Assembly (NCBI GenBank): GCA_032690845.1
Contig: CM064432.1
Location: forward strand, 58,464,071 to 58,528,070
From: Eleusine coracana subsp. coracana
Taxonomy: Eukaryota; Streptophyta; Magnoliopsida; Poales; Poaceae
Direction: 5' to 3'
Length of the DNA: 64,000 nucleotides
Shown: positions 1 through 11,300 of the stretch, piece after piece
How positions within the stretch are numbered: position 1 is the first letter of the stretch
How the letters are laid out: each line of letters begins with the position of its first letter
The notes under the pieces: model-generated
The model's input: the letters and a program-made list of their open reading frames with translations, nothing else
Told to the model about the DNA's origin: nothing
Database searches by the model: none
Program-made: the position numbers and the translations under genes

Positions 1-68
1 AACCTTCACCTCCCCAGTTCTAAACTAAAAATTTGTGGTTGCACCGAGTCTTGTGTTCCCTCCCTCTC

Positions 69-76
69 TATATATA
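69..76 (+). promoter_or_regulatory. TATA box of the CEP gene
   Basis: An uninterrupted TATATATA lies about 120 bp before the CEP start codon. This would put transcription start near position 100 and give a 5-prime leader of about 95 nt. Confidence 0.6.
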
Positions 77-196
77 GACCCATACCCCTTCTCACATTGG
101 CCCCAAGAAACATCAGAAGAGTAGTGACTATTAGACTTGAGCCTGCAGCTAGTCCCTCCATTCGTCTCGCTGTCCAGACTAACAGACACAAGCAAA

Positions 197-472
197 ATGG
201 CTGGTTCCAAGGTTTTATGCACTTGCATTCTTATCTTTATTATCATCTCAAGCCAGGCTGAGGCAAGGCGTCTGATGGGCGCGGCGAGCTATGGCAACGC
301 TGTAGCCGAAGGTGATGCAAGCTTCAAAGCAAAGCGAGAAATGGCAACTGCGACAAGCACCGAGAAAGGTGGCGAATGGATGACGATGCAGATGACAACA
401 ACCACGGACTCCAGGCCCACGGCTCCTGGGAACAGCCCTGGGATCGGTAACAAAGGGGAGACCACCAACTAG
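197..472 (+). CDS. CEP: C-terminally encoded peptide (CEP) hormone precursor
   Basis: A 91-residue secreted pre-propeptide in one exon. Residues 1-23 form a signal peptide: a hydrophobic run L-I-F-I-I-I follows Lys5, with a likely cut after A-E-A23. Residues 24-70 are a variable, Thr-rich spacer. Residues 71-85 read DSRPTAPGNSPGIGN, matching the CEP hormone pattern with D, R, P, T, P, G, N, S, P, G and G in the usual places; six residues follow it. In this family the 15-mer is cut out, its prolines are hydroxylated, and it is sensed by the leucine-rich-repeat kinases CEPR1/CEPR2 in nitrogen-demand signalling and root growth control. The ATG at 197 was chosen because it places the signal peptide at the N-terminus; an upstream in-frame reading to 137 only adds 5-prime leader. 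There is one CEP domain. Which CEP orthologue it is cannot be told. Confidence 0.85.
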   Translation: MAGSKVLCTCILIFIIISSQAEARRLMGAASYGNAVAEGDASFKAKREMATATSTEKGGEWMTMQMTTTTDSRPTAPGNSPGIGNKGETTN

Positions 473-520
473 CGTTGTTCTTACCTAAGCGAAGAAGACT
501 ACTAGCGTTGTTCTTACCTA
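471..520 (+). repeat. 17-bp direct repeat in the CEP 3-prime UTR
   Basis: The 17-mer AGCGTTGTTCTTACCTA starts inside the CEP stop codon at 471 and recurs at 504, a 33-bp period. It looks like a small tandem duplication of the stop-codon region; the second copy lies in the 3-prime UTR. AATATAAATAAG at about 690-701 could serve as the poly(A) signal region. Confidence 0.8.
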
Positions 521-729
521 ATTAAGCAAGACCGTCCAATGAAGGGAAGAAGACTGCCAGTACTGTAATTTGGTACTGCTAGTTCCACCGTTTCTGTTTA
601 GTTTTCTTGTAATTCTCGTTTCCCTGTGCATTTTGCAGTTCACTGTGCAATGTGTGTAACTGTTGTACTGCTGCTTTGTAATCGTGATCAATATAAATAA
701 GTATTGAGGGACTGCAGTGCAGCCTCTTA

Positions 730-3030
730 TATAAGTCATCACGTAGCTTCTGTGTGTTTTGGAGTATGTAACCACTAACCACCTTGGCAACGATAACTAA
801 AAAAACTGTCTGAACTGATCTATAGAAAAATATAAATAAGCTCACGGTCAAATGGATTCACATGCATGCTTGTTCAGCATGTGGTGTTTCGGCAGTTGTG
901 GTTGTGGAGGAGGGAAGAAACTTGGAGGATCAAACTACACTAGATAGCCATTGTCGCCCCACTCTCGTGACATGGAAGAAAAAACAGTGCTGAATTTGAC
1001 AAGGCATTAAACCCTATAGTTTTATTCCAATTTATTTGTCACTACAATTTCAGTTTTAAGAAATACCAGTAAAGTTCAGGAACCAGCATATTACAAAAGA
1101 GCAGGAAGGAATACAACGCGAAAGCTGCATGCTCATTTGCAAAGATGCTACATACGGCGCTTAAAGTTATTCTGCTTGCGTGGCTGTTTAAATGAATTAG
1201 ACAGACGACATGCGCTTGCGCTTCAGTATCCCCGCAAGACAAGCGTTTGTGGAGCACGTATCTGAGATAAGTTTAACGTATATTTCTATCCATTTAAATA
1301 TCGTGAGGTAACAAAAGCATTAAGTGTATCATTCCTCTATACAGGGAAATAAAAATTATGGATTGCTGTGAAGTCAAAAGCAATACTTCGTGACTTTGTG
1401 CAGCAAGACCACAGTTGAGCCTTCCCCACCATACATCCCTTAAAAGAGAATTTGTGTAGCAACGACCGTAAGTCTCTCTTAATATAACGTTTTGAAAATT
1501 GTCCCAAGGAACCTATGTCCCATTTAATGTTTTGAAGTCTAAACTAAACTACTAAAAAATGGATGAGATAGAAGACTCGGTTTTGTTATAACCGATAACG
1601 AAGACTCTGGTACCTGGTATAGAAATTTTCTACCGGTAGCATAAGCGAAATGCTACCCATTATTAGGTCCATTCCTTCTGTAAATTTGTATCCACCTTAT
1701 TATAGGTATCCCAACATCTCATCTGTGGCCGTGACCTTTCGTTTAAGAGCACTACAAAACTTTGAGAAAGAAGATCAGGCCATCAGAGCGACAAAAAACG
1801 ACGAACCATTCGTAACGTCATGCAGGCAATGTGCATCGGGCCGTCAAGCAAGCACAATGATTCTTGTACCTCGCCTGACACGCATGGTGATCGACCCGAT
1901 TCGCGATAAGATCTCGTTGCAATAGTTCAGAGGACGAAACCACGAGATCCTTGCCGCTGCAACGCACTGCTCCGTTCTTTCCCCGAGATCCACATGGTCC
2001 ATATCAATATCACACCAAGATTCCTGGCAAATTCTCTGTACTCCCCAGAATATTCCGAGCTCGCGCCATGTTCGTCTCTGACTCGCAGCATTTCAGTGGC
2101 CAGCGTTCAGCGCCGCTCTTGGTCTCATACGGCGACCAAGCTCAACTGGAAAGCTAAGGCATGCCGGGTAAAAAGAGCCTGCCGACTCAGGATTCTCCTT
2201 AACCGTTGCTGTGTGCTGCGGGCAACTTAGTCCGGCATAATTGGACGCACAAGTGAAGTGAAAGCCTCCATGATAGAGCGCATGCAGCTAGTGGTGCAGC
2301 CTGCTTGGTGTGCGCTGGGACTGGTGGTGCATGTGCTTGTACTAGTTCTTATCTTACCCCAGGTCAGAGAAAATAAAAAGATCTTATCTTACCAATGGTT
2401 CATCCGGACCTATGTGTCGTCGTTTGGTCTTCCGATGGTTTTCTATAAATGATTCAACAACTAGAAAGGTGGCCGGCGTATTAGCGCAGTTCTAAAATAT
2501 TATGAAGCAAAAAATCACTCACACATGCGCTCTTCGACACATGCTCTATACCAATCTATTTTCAAAAGATACGAGGTTCTAATCCCTGTAAAATATCTAA
2601 TACCTTAATTCAGTCAATGGTAATTCTATTCTAATCTAGCTCTACCAAGTGTCGTTACCGGGCCCGTCTTATATCACCTATAATATGTGGCATAACGTGA
2701 TTTGGACATCTCTATTTAGACAACAATTCTAGCAGTTGTTTTTTGTTTCTTGTCTTCCATTGCATTGTCGTTGCGTATTATAAAAAAAAGCATATTTACA
2801 AGGCATATTAGCCATCCTTTGACTTTTGAACTTACTAGCTATATCATCGAGTTGCAAAGATTATAGCCAGGCATATGGGTCGACAAAAACGCACTGCCCA
2901 CAGAAAAAGGCCGGCCTAACATGGTTTTAACCAAGTTTGGGCCCGACTAACCCCAGGCGCGCAACACAGTCTGATTAGGTGACAACCCGATACAAGGCCC
3001 AGTAGAAAAATAGGTCTACCTCATTCCTCA
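730..3030. other. Intergenic DNA, no gene recognised
   Basis: AT-rich sequence with only short open frames on both strands and no domain, splice pattern or TIR that I can support. Confidence 0.6.
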
Positions 3031-3033
3031 CGG

Positions 3034-3495
3034 GTGGCCTTACCCAGTCAGTCACGCTCTCTTGTTTCTCCCTCGTTCCTCGTATCACTCCACCCCGAGC
3101 TCCTCCTCGCGTCGGTTCCTGAGCCCCTCCTCGCCTGTCGTCGGCTCATCGCTCCCTCTCCCACCTCCCACCTCGACCGTTGCAGCGGCACTCGAGGCCA
3201 CGTCCAAATCCGCCTCTCCCCACTCCCTCTCCCTCCTCGGCTGTCGCGGAGGCGCTCGATGCCAAGGTCTGCGCGATCATGCCTAGCTCTGTCTCTTCAT
3301 GATCCCTCTCCCTCCTGCATCCTCGGTTGTCATGGCAGCATGGTGCACGCCATCGCTCCGTCCTGGACACAAAGAGCAGACGGGCCAACATGCCATAGTT
3401 ATGTTACTTCCAGCCAAGTTTTTTGGGGCCTGTTGTGGATTCATAAGGATCATTTGATCCATTCCCCACTGTTAGCCGTTACACAAGCAGAATAG
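3034..3495 (+). other. GC/CT-rich open frame of doubtful coding status
   Basis: A 153-codon open frame rich in Ser, Pro, Leu and Arg lies in a CT-rich block (3040-3340) that stands out sharply from AT-rich flanks. The composition resembles a grass 5-prime UTR or first exon, or gene sequence carried by a transposon. No domain is recognised, several alternative frames are also open, and no clear splice donor continues it. Probably not a functional gene. Confidence 0.2.
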
Positions 3496-4072
3496 ATGTG
3501 TTTGTATCATAAGGCTTTGTAATTTGTACCATAAGGTCACTCAATGATTTGAGAAACAAAACATTCTAGTTCTAAACAAGAAGCTGCACTTTACCAGCAT
3601 GCTGCTGGATAAAAGGTCAACCAAGACAAAGAGATGAATCCAAAGCAAGCCAACTTTGGATTCTGACATCATTGCCATTTATTCAGAGGCTATTGTAATG
3701 CTAAACAGTCACAATGAGCAACCAAAAAAAAAAAACAGGGACACAATCAAGCTTTTAGGTATACGAAATTTCAACAGCCACTTCAAGTGTCAGCAGGGTT
3801 AGCAGGCAAAGGCAAAGCAGGGAGCCCCAACTTTTGGCACATGACTGACTGCCTGCACGGCTGCACCCATTTCTTCAGCGTTTTCTGAGCTGCGCCGTGG
3901 TGACCATTGGCTCTTGGCTCAACCTTCTGGGGACCTCTGTGTCCGATGTATGCAACTTTCTGCCATGGAGAAGCAGGTAAAAAGGCGTGCCGTGGACCAT
4001 GGCCTTTGAGAACAATCTTGGATTCGCTCAGCTGTTACAGAAGTGTTTGGAGAACTGGAGGTTATTTTCTTA

Positions 4073-4440
4073 GGGCGTGATTGGATGGCTGTATGGGCCT
4101 CATCCAGGCTCGCCGGATGCAACCATCACATGTTTGGATGCGTGTACGAGCTCTTGGGCAGGCTCTCGTCATGCAATTGTCCAACTCGAGCCAGGCCGAC
4201 GGAAAACGTAGGAATCGAGCGTATCTTGCGAACCAGGCTCGGCCGATGCAACACAGGTGCGTGCTTGTGAGTGCTAGATGCAAGAAACAAAGAAAAACAT
4301 GGCAACCAATCAGCAGCTCGAAGAAACCTGGGTGCACGGACGCAAGTCATGCTTGTGTTGCATGCAACGGGCCTGGCTGCGAGCAGCCTGGTTCAGGGAT
4401 GCGATGCAGGTTAAGGACACCCAGCCATCCAATCACGCCC
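4073..4440. mobile_element. Tourist-like (PIF/Harbinger) MITE
   Basis: A 368-bp element with perfect 19-bp terminal inverted repeats: GGGCGTGATTGGATGGCTG at 4073-4091, with its exact reverse complement at 4422-4440. It is flanked by the 3-bp target duplication TTA (4070-4072 and 4441-4443). TTA duplication and GGG-starting ends are typical of Tourist-like MITEs. The short open frames inside are not genes. Confidence 0.9.
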
Positions 4441-4933
4441 TTATGCTTTCAAAGAATAAAGAAAGGTTTTGATCTTGTTACTGCCGCATTATGCTTTCTT
4501 CATACAAAAACAGAACGGTGAATGGTGATGCAGAGCAGTCCAGCGATGCGACTCAACTCCTGGCTGCAGTTTGGTTGGTTAGATGTCGAGTGCTAACGGC
4601 GCTTTCCTGCTGACGGAAGGGTACAAACATTAAGTGAATCCGACGTATTACCTGCAAAGGAAAACAACGAAAGGCATTTGTTCTTGCTTCCGAAATGATT
4701 CTAGCTGAGAGCATCTGTCTCTACCACTGTCTGTCAGCTCCTTTTCCACAAACAGTTGTCCGGTCTTCAGGTGAAGACACTGCAACAAGCGGAAACACAA
4801 TTTAGTGAACTGTAAGCAGGACTCACAAAGTGTCGCAATAATGTTATGAACATGAGGCAGCTTCATCAAGCAGTCACGTTGTTGTTCTCCGAAATGAACT
4901 GAATGCTAGAGCTGCAAATGTTCTCCGACAAGC

Positions 4934-5054
4934 TTCATCCTGAACTAATATTAGTAGTTTAGGGTGTCAGTAAAGTTTATGATTTAGCCAGGGTGCCACA
5001 GCAGGCCAGAGTGATTATTACGTAGTTTCATCCTGAACTAATATTAGTAGTTTA
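4934..5054. repeat. 28-bp perfect direct repeat
   Basis: The same 28 bp, beginning TTCATCCTGAACTAATATTA, occurs at 4934-4961 and 5027-5054, 93 bp apart. No function is evident. Confidence 0.85.
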
Positions 5055-6461
5055 TATTGATCCACAGCTTTTGTTCAATTTTCCACCACCCCAAATGGAG
5101 TACCACAGTTCACTGTAATAGAAGACTAGCAATATATGCTAACTGGGTACAGAAAAGCGAGGTCACATGAGAACGACTAGTAGTTTTGAGAAAACAGGCG
5201 GTCCAACTAGTGGAGAACTACACGTTTATAATATATTGCTAGTATATTCTATTAGGCACGACAAATAGCAGTCTTTGCACGTACTGTCCTCTTACGGAAC
5301 TTCAGAACAAGCTCAACTCCGACAGGTAAAATATTGTAATCGCACCTTTCTTTCTCTAATTAGTAGTGACTCCATGGCCTCTGCCACTAGCAATGAGCTG
5401 AAAGGAGGTTCGTTCAGCCTTGGATTCCAGGGGTTAGGAGAAGGGGTTTTGTCTGCTTCCTGTCATCTGAATCTCTCTAATTTACTGTCATGCCAGCCGC
5501 CCTTTCAGCAACACAGCTTGGACGGTTCCATTTTTGAATCTGCTTAATTAAACAGGCCGTCAAGAGTCAATACACGACGAGCAGCATGTGTTAGTTTAAT
5601 CAGCATTTCAAATATTATTTAATCTGATTGCAGTGGCATGAATGAGTTTTCGTTTAAACCCAACGGCTATGAGTGGAGAAAACAAGTGTTTTTTTTTTAG
5701 CCAAAATAATACATGAAGATGATGGGCTTTATTTAGTTTCACGGTGAAAGCGAAAATATGCATCATTTGTTCTTTGGTTGTGGACTGGTGGTGCTAGTAA
5801 AGTTTCCAGTGAGTTATCTGCGATAGCTGGTATAGAAAGTATGGCATAATTTTAGTGAATTCAATAAATAAACATTTTTCTTGTACGCAATAGCGAAATA
5901 TTTATCTCTAGAGGATATGTATTTAACATCCTAAGAACAGAAGGTGACGGTGGCCTTGACCTACCACAACCAGTCTTCAAAAGAACAAAAACAGGGTGCC
6001 ACATTAGTCACACGTTTTTCCAGTAGCGACACCGTTGTTCTGCGTTGCAGACCTGGCGAAAGCTTATAGGATATGTGCCACTGTCAGTGAGGAATGAGGA
6101 CCATGGCACATGGAAATTGTCAGGGCGCAACGAAAATTTGTCGACACAAAACTAGCCACCAACTCGAACATGGAAAACAAATAAACAGGGGGTTACTTGC
6201 CACCTCCGCGACCGTCGTGTGACTGTTACGCAAAGCAGAAAAGCTAAACACATGTCTAATCCGATTCGATCACCAATCGTCCAAGGTAAACGCCTCACAA
6301 GAAACAAATTATTAGCAACCAAATGTTTGAATGTAGAGCAAGTTATCTTGATCCTTATCTTATCTTGCATTTAAGATTCTAGTAGACAGATAGCACGTCC
6401 TTTTTCTGTTCAGAATGATCCAGCAAATAATCTCAATGCATCCTGACCAAAATTTTCGCAA

Positions 6462-6488
6462 CCCCCCCCCCCCCCCCCCCCCCCCCCC
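6462..6488 (+). repeat. 27-bp poly-C tract
   Basis: An uninterrupted run of 27 C. Its complement could form a G-quadruplex. The exact length is prone to sequencing error. Confidence 0.9.
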
Positions 6489-7539
6489 GCGCAAAACCCG
6501 GCGCTTTCTACCTGTTTCTTTGTCCATTCCCCCTTGTAGTTTTGCAACGGCTGGAGGAGACGCGCTGCGTAGTTCAACCACGGCGCGGCCATCCTTTTTT
6601 ATTACTGTGTTATTATTTGGTAAAGGCTCTGGCCTCTTGCGGTGGCCGGCCGCGGTCGGCTTGCTCCACGAAAAAACTTGGGCAGCACCGGAAAAGTTTA
6701 GTTTCTCACGTGGCCGCAGCGGGCAGCCCGGCCGGCCGGAGACACGCGCGCCTTTATTTCACATGCATCGTCCGTGTATGGATGGTTCGTGGAATACATG
6801 GTAGGCCAAACTATCTAATGTCGATCATCGTCTTTCCATCCGATCGCCAACTACTTTTTGAGGCTTTAGGTGCACATTTGAGGCTGCTTGGTGGTTATTA
6901 CAGGCCCTTTTTTGTTGAGTGATGAACACCAACCCATGGACTTACGGTGGGTGAGAACAGATGACGGTGCGAAACAAAGTGTTAGGGAACAGCGTTAACG
7001 GGGGTTGGTGGGGTCACTTATAAGAGTTTTTTTTTAAATTACACGGTACAACTTAAATATTTATAACATACGCACACTCAACCCTTAAACACAGTTACGC
7101 AGACCCTATCAGTATGAGTATCTTTGGAGACTGAGTTGGCAATGAAGTTATTATTAGCACCTCATTATCAACAGAAGTGTTGTTTACCATTGAAAGCATA
7201 ATATTATTAAATCCTAAAAAATTCACTTCTTAGATAATCAAACCCAAAATCTAAGATACTACTGAGGTTCTTATAACTACACTATAGAACCTTTTGCGGG
7301 TCACCTACAAAAGTTAATACACCTTTCGATCGCCAATATAACACCTACATCAGCTCACTTTCATTTTTCTCAAACCTTGTCATGCAGCACTGTTTTCTGT
7401 GGTCTGGGCGTCTGGCTAATGTATCTGACATTCTCCACTTCTCGGTGCAAAATGGGTGCATGCAACTCCTCTCTGACAGTGTTAAATCGCGTGCTGTAAA
7501 ATTGTGTAAACAGCCGAGGCCTGAAACAGGGACCAGGTG

Positions 7540-8380
7540 CAGGTGCATCAGTTTTCAGTAGTCCTCTGTTTCGTCAGCGCGCGGTTCGGCGACATCGCTC
7601 CCGGAGCGCGCTCAACTTTTCGGGCAGCAGCAGGGCGTGCAGTCCAGCAGTTTTTACAGCGTGCAAACAGTCGAATCGATGTGCCGAGCCGGGTTAGTGC
7701 TCCGTCCACTGAACGAGGAGATGAAGGAAAAAGGTGAAAGAAAGGAATGCGAAACCTGAGTTGGAAACCTGAAAGCGATCGAGGCGGACAGCGAGCGAGC
7801 GCACGCTGCGCTGATGATTAGCCGCGTGCGTGGCCCCGCCGCGCCGGCAGGAGCAAATAGGCCGCCCGCCCGCGCGCGGCCCCCACCACGCAGCGGCATG
7901 GGCCGGTAGTGAGAGCCGCGCCGCGTGCCTCGCCCACATACACGCGGCCCCACCGCCCCACCTCGTCGCGTCGCTCCGCCCGCGCGCCGGGCAAGTCGGC
8001 ACACAAATGAAGAGGCGGAAAAAAAAAGGTCGGCAAACTCCGCCCGCCACGCACGCGCGCACACGTACATAGCGGGCGAGGCGATCCGGCCCAGACGAGA
8101 ACGCCGCCAGCCAGCGAGCGAGGCATCGTCGCCATCACCCCGCACGCTTTCCCGACCCCGACCCGCCGCCGAACCCTCCTGCTAACCTCCAGGCGCCACC
8201 CGACCCGACCTTCCTCCTCCTCCAAGGCTCACCCGCCGTTAATGCCGCCACTCACCAACGGCGTTCCCCCTCTTCCCGCCGCTTCCTAGTCCTAGTCCCC
8301 CGCACACGATCCGACACCGCCTCCGTCGCTCGTGTCGCCTCCTCCGCGCATTGCGTCCGCCGAACTGTCGAGCGGCGGCG
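7540..8380 (+). promoter_or_regulatory. GC- and CpG-rich promoter/5-prime leader of the DUF547 gene
   Basis: Sequence becomes strongly GC-rich from about 7560 and stays so up to the first ATG at 8381, as in many grass housekeeping genes. No TATA box is evident. The overlapping open frames on both strands here are a by-product of composition. Confidence 0.5.
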
Positions 8381-11300
8381 ATGCACACGCCGATGGAGAT
8401 CAACGGGAGGGCGCGGAGGAGGCTGCCGCCGCCAACGGTGGCGCGCGGCGGAGGCAAGGCCACCCCGAGGAACGAGAAAGTAAGCAGGCCTTCCCCTTGT
8501 ACTGTACTACTCTCTTTTCTTGGGTTCCGGCGCCGGAAAAGTTTGCGCCTTCCGTCGAGCCGAGCGCCAGTGCGATGATGAATATTCGTTCCCGTTTCCC
8601 GACGCTCTGCCTGCGTGCTCCTGTCCTCGGATCGGAAGGCTGCTGGCGCCTCCGTGGCGGTGATGGGTCATTGAATTCCTTTGCTTCTGCGTGTGCGCTT
8701 TTTGGTGTCTTCGTGAGGACTGAGTTCCGCGCTCTACTCTACTCCTCTGCTCTTGGGCGGAGCGATGAGCAAGGAGGACTCAGGATTGTTTACTAGTAGT
8801 GCCAGTACGGTTGTGTGCACGTCACTCTCTTCTTTCCGTGCTTTTCTGAGCCGAATTTGGCTGTTCGAAATGGGCTCGGTCGGATCCGTCGCCGTAGAGA
8901 GCAGCTCGAATTCGGTACTCGCATTTTTGTTCGGTGTCAATTTTCGACACCGGCCGGAGTTCTGTTCACTCATCCACTAAAATTTTCGTCTTGTTTCGTC
9001 CTCTCCTCTCTGTTCCAGATGATGGACAAGGATCAGAGGAGGCCCAACTCCAAGGCGCCGGCCGTGATGAAGCCAGCCTCCAATCCGACCACGCCGCAGG
9101 GCGTCAAGAACAGGAGCCAGTCGCGGAGAGACAGGAAAATGGCGCTGCAGCAAGATGTACGGTACCTGATATCCTTACCAGACTTATTCTCGATACTTTC
9201 TAGTTTATTAGGAAGTTCAACGTTCTCAATTTCGCATGGTTGCAGGTGGACAAGCTGAGAAAGAAGCTGCGGCACGAGGAGAACGTCCACCGAGCTCTGG
9301 AGCGGGCGTTCACGAGGCCGCTCGGCGCTCTCCCGCGGCTCCCACCTTACCTGCCGTCTCAGGTTCAGTGCCCTGCTTCTGCTTTTGTTTCTATGTTCAT
9401 CAAACAATCCACCGCGTCATAATTCGTTGCAATTTTCCAGTCAAAAAAATAATAATAATTCGTTGCAATTTGGGCACGATTCCATTCTGATCGCTTGCTT
9501 CTTCTGTATTCCGTTCAGACGCTGGAGCTTCTTGCCGAAGTCGCCGTCCTGGAAGAGGAGGTCGTCCGGCTCGAGGAGAAGGTGGTCAATTTCCGGCAAG
9601 GCCTCTACGAGGAGGCCATCATCACCTCCTTGGCAAAGAACGCCTACTTCCCAGACGGTGACCGCTGCACGCCGGCGAGGCACAAGCCGTCGGCCCCGCC
9701 GCAGAGTCCAGAGGTGTCAACCTTGGCGCGTCCAGGTTCCGTTCAGGATGCTAACTGGTCATCTTTGAAGCGAGTCACCAATGTCAAGCAGACACCACGA
9801 CGGCCTGGTCCTCCATCTCTCAGCCAAGGTGATCGTCCGGGGAAGGAGAACCAGTCATATGGCACAAACTCGTGCAGAGAATTTAGCCGGCCTCCTTTGA
9901 GCAATAATCAGCCAAAATGCAGGGTGCCGGTGGCGGAGAATTGCTCTGGTTTTCAGGTACAAGAATTCGTTGCAGAGCTCAAATTGGAGCTTAACTGAGT
10001 ATTCATGCTAATTTTGTTGCATTCCCACCATCCATTTCAGTCTACTAGTACAGTGGAAGGTCATCATCAAGCTCTTGACGATAGCGAAGGCATTGATGCG
10101 AACAACGCCTCCACTTCGGCGAACAAAGTCTCGGAGGAGCTATTGACGTGCCTGATGGACATCTTCTCGAAGATGAGCCATGAGGAGGAGCGAGCATCGT
10201 CGTCGCCATCAGTTTCCAGTTCTTGCGCTAGCAGCTCAGACGGTGCATGCGCCGGAGACCCGTACGGCGTCCTAGAATTTGGATGGAGAGATATCGGCCC
10301 GTACAAGTATTTCCGAGCTGTTGACGCTGCTTCGTTGGACCAAAATGTTTTCACCGGCGACACGCTCCTTGGTCGGAGATTGAAGTGAGTTTCCACCGAT
10401 TTGGTAACTACTAATCTGTTACTAGTACTATTTCTGCACTTTTTTAACTCATGCATACGTAGATTTGGTTGTGCGATGCTGCTGGTATATATTTGACTTA
10501 TTAGCACGCTGATCGTTGCCTACCTGTCAAAAATCAGGGCATTGCTCCGGAAGCTCTCTTCGGTTGACCTAGTGGATCTCACCCATCAGCAGAGGCTGGC
10601 ATTCTGGATCAACACCTACAACGCCTGCATGATGAAGGTAAGCTGTCCCTCATAATTGACGCCTCCTTTTGCTTCTTGTCTCGGCATGATTCATATCCGT
10701 AGGCTCCTCCTTGGCTGGTCACCAACAGTTCACATCCACACAAATTTGTTTCTTGGGACCATTTGAAACTTCATGAGTATGTTGATGTTGTACACTGAAA
10801 GATAATGTTGTCCTTGTAATGTACTAACGTCTTTAGGAGTAAATTTTTTAAGTACCTCAGTTTGTTTTATGATTGAACAAGGGTCATGCTAGTGTCCGTT
10901 AATAAACTTCAGTTTTGAAATGGTTCTTGTCTCCTTAATCACCATCAAAGCCATGAATAATTGCTATGTCTTGGCTTCATTTGCCTTTGACCACAGCAGG
11001 TTTTGAAGAGTACTTACAGCCTAACATGATATATATACATTCATTAATTAATATAATAAAGAACAAGTGACATGTCCTGATCTGGCACTGATGCTTGTTT
11101 ATTCTGCAACTCTCCAGGCATTTCTTGAGCATGGAGCACCTACCACCCCACATATGCTGGTGGCCATGATGCCCAAGGTCCCATGTTCATTTCACCTCTC
11201 TAGATGCACTACCTGTACCATTTACATTGTTCTGCCAAAAGGATATAACGTGAGAAAAAATCTGACGAGTGAGCTGGCGGTTCTCTTCCTGCAGGCGACG

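Larger units (their letters stand above)
4444..7539. other. Intergenic DNA with simple repeats and one weak exon-like piece
   Basis: No gene is supported. On the minus strand, about 4770-4650 reads as a possible exon fragment (…TGQLFVEKELTDSGRD…) ending at TTTGCAG followed by GTAAT, but no neighbouring exons were found. The rest contains the 28-bp direct repeat (4934/5027) and a poly-C tract (6462-6488). Confidence 0.4.

Noticed and set aside
4648..4869. Minus-strand exon of a real gene
   Set aside because: A plausible donor is present, but no partner exon or known domain was found nearby.
7654..8225. Several overlapping open frames on both strands before the DUF547 gene
   Set aside because: Produced by CpG-rich leader sequence; none has a domain, and they overlap one another.
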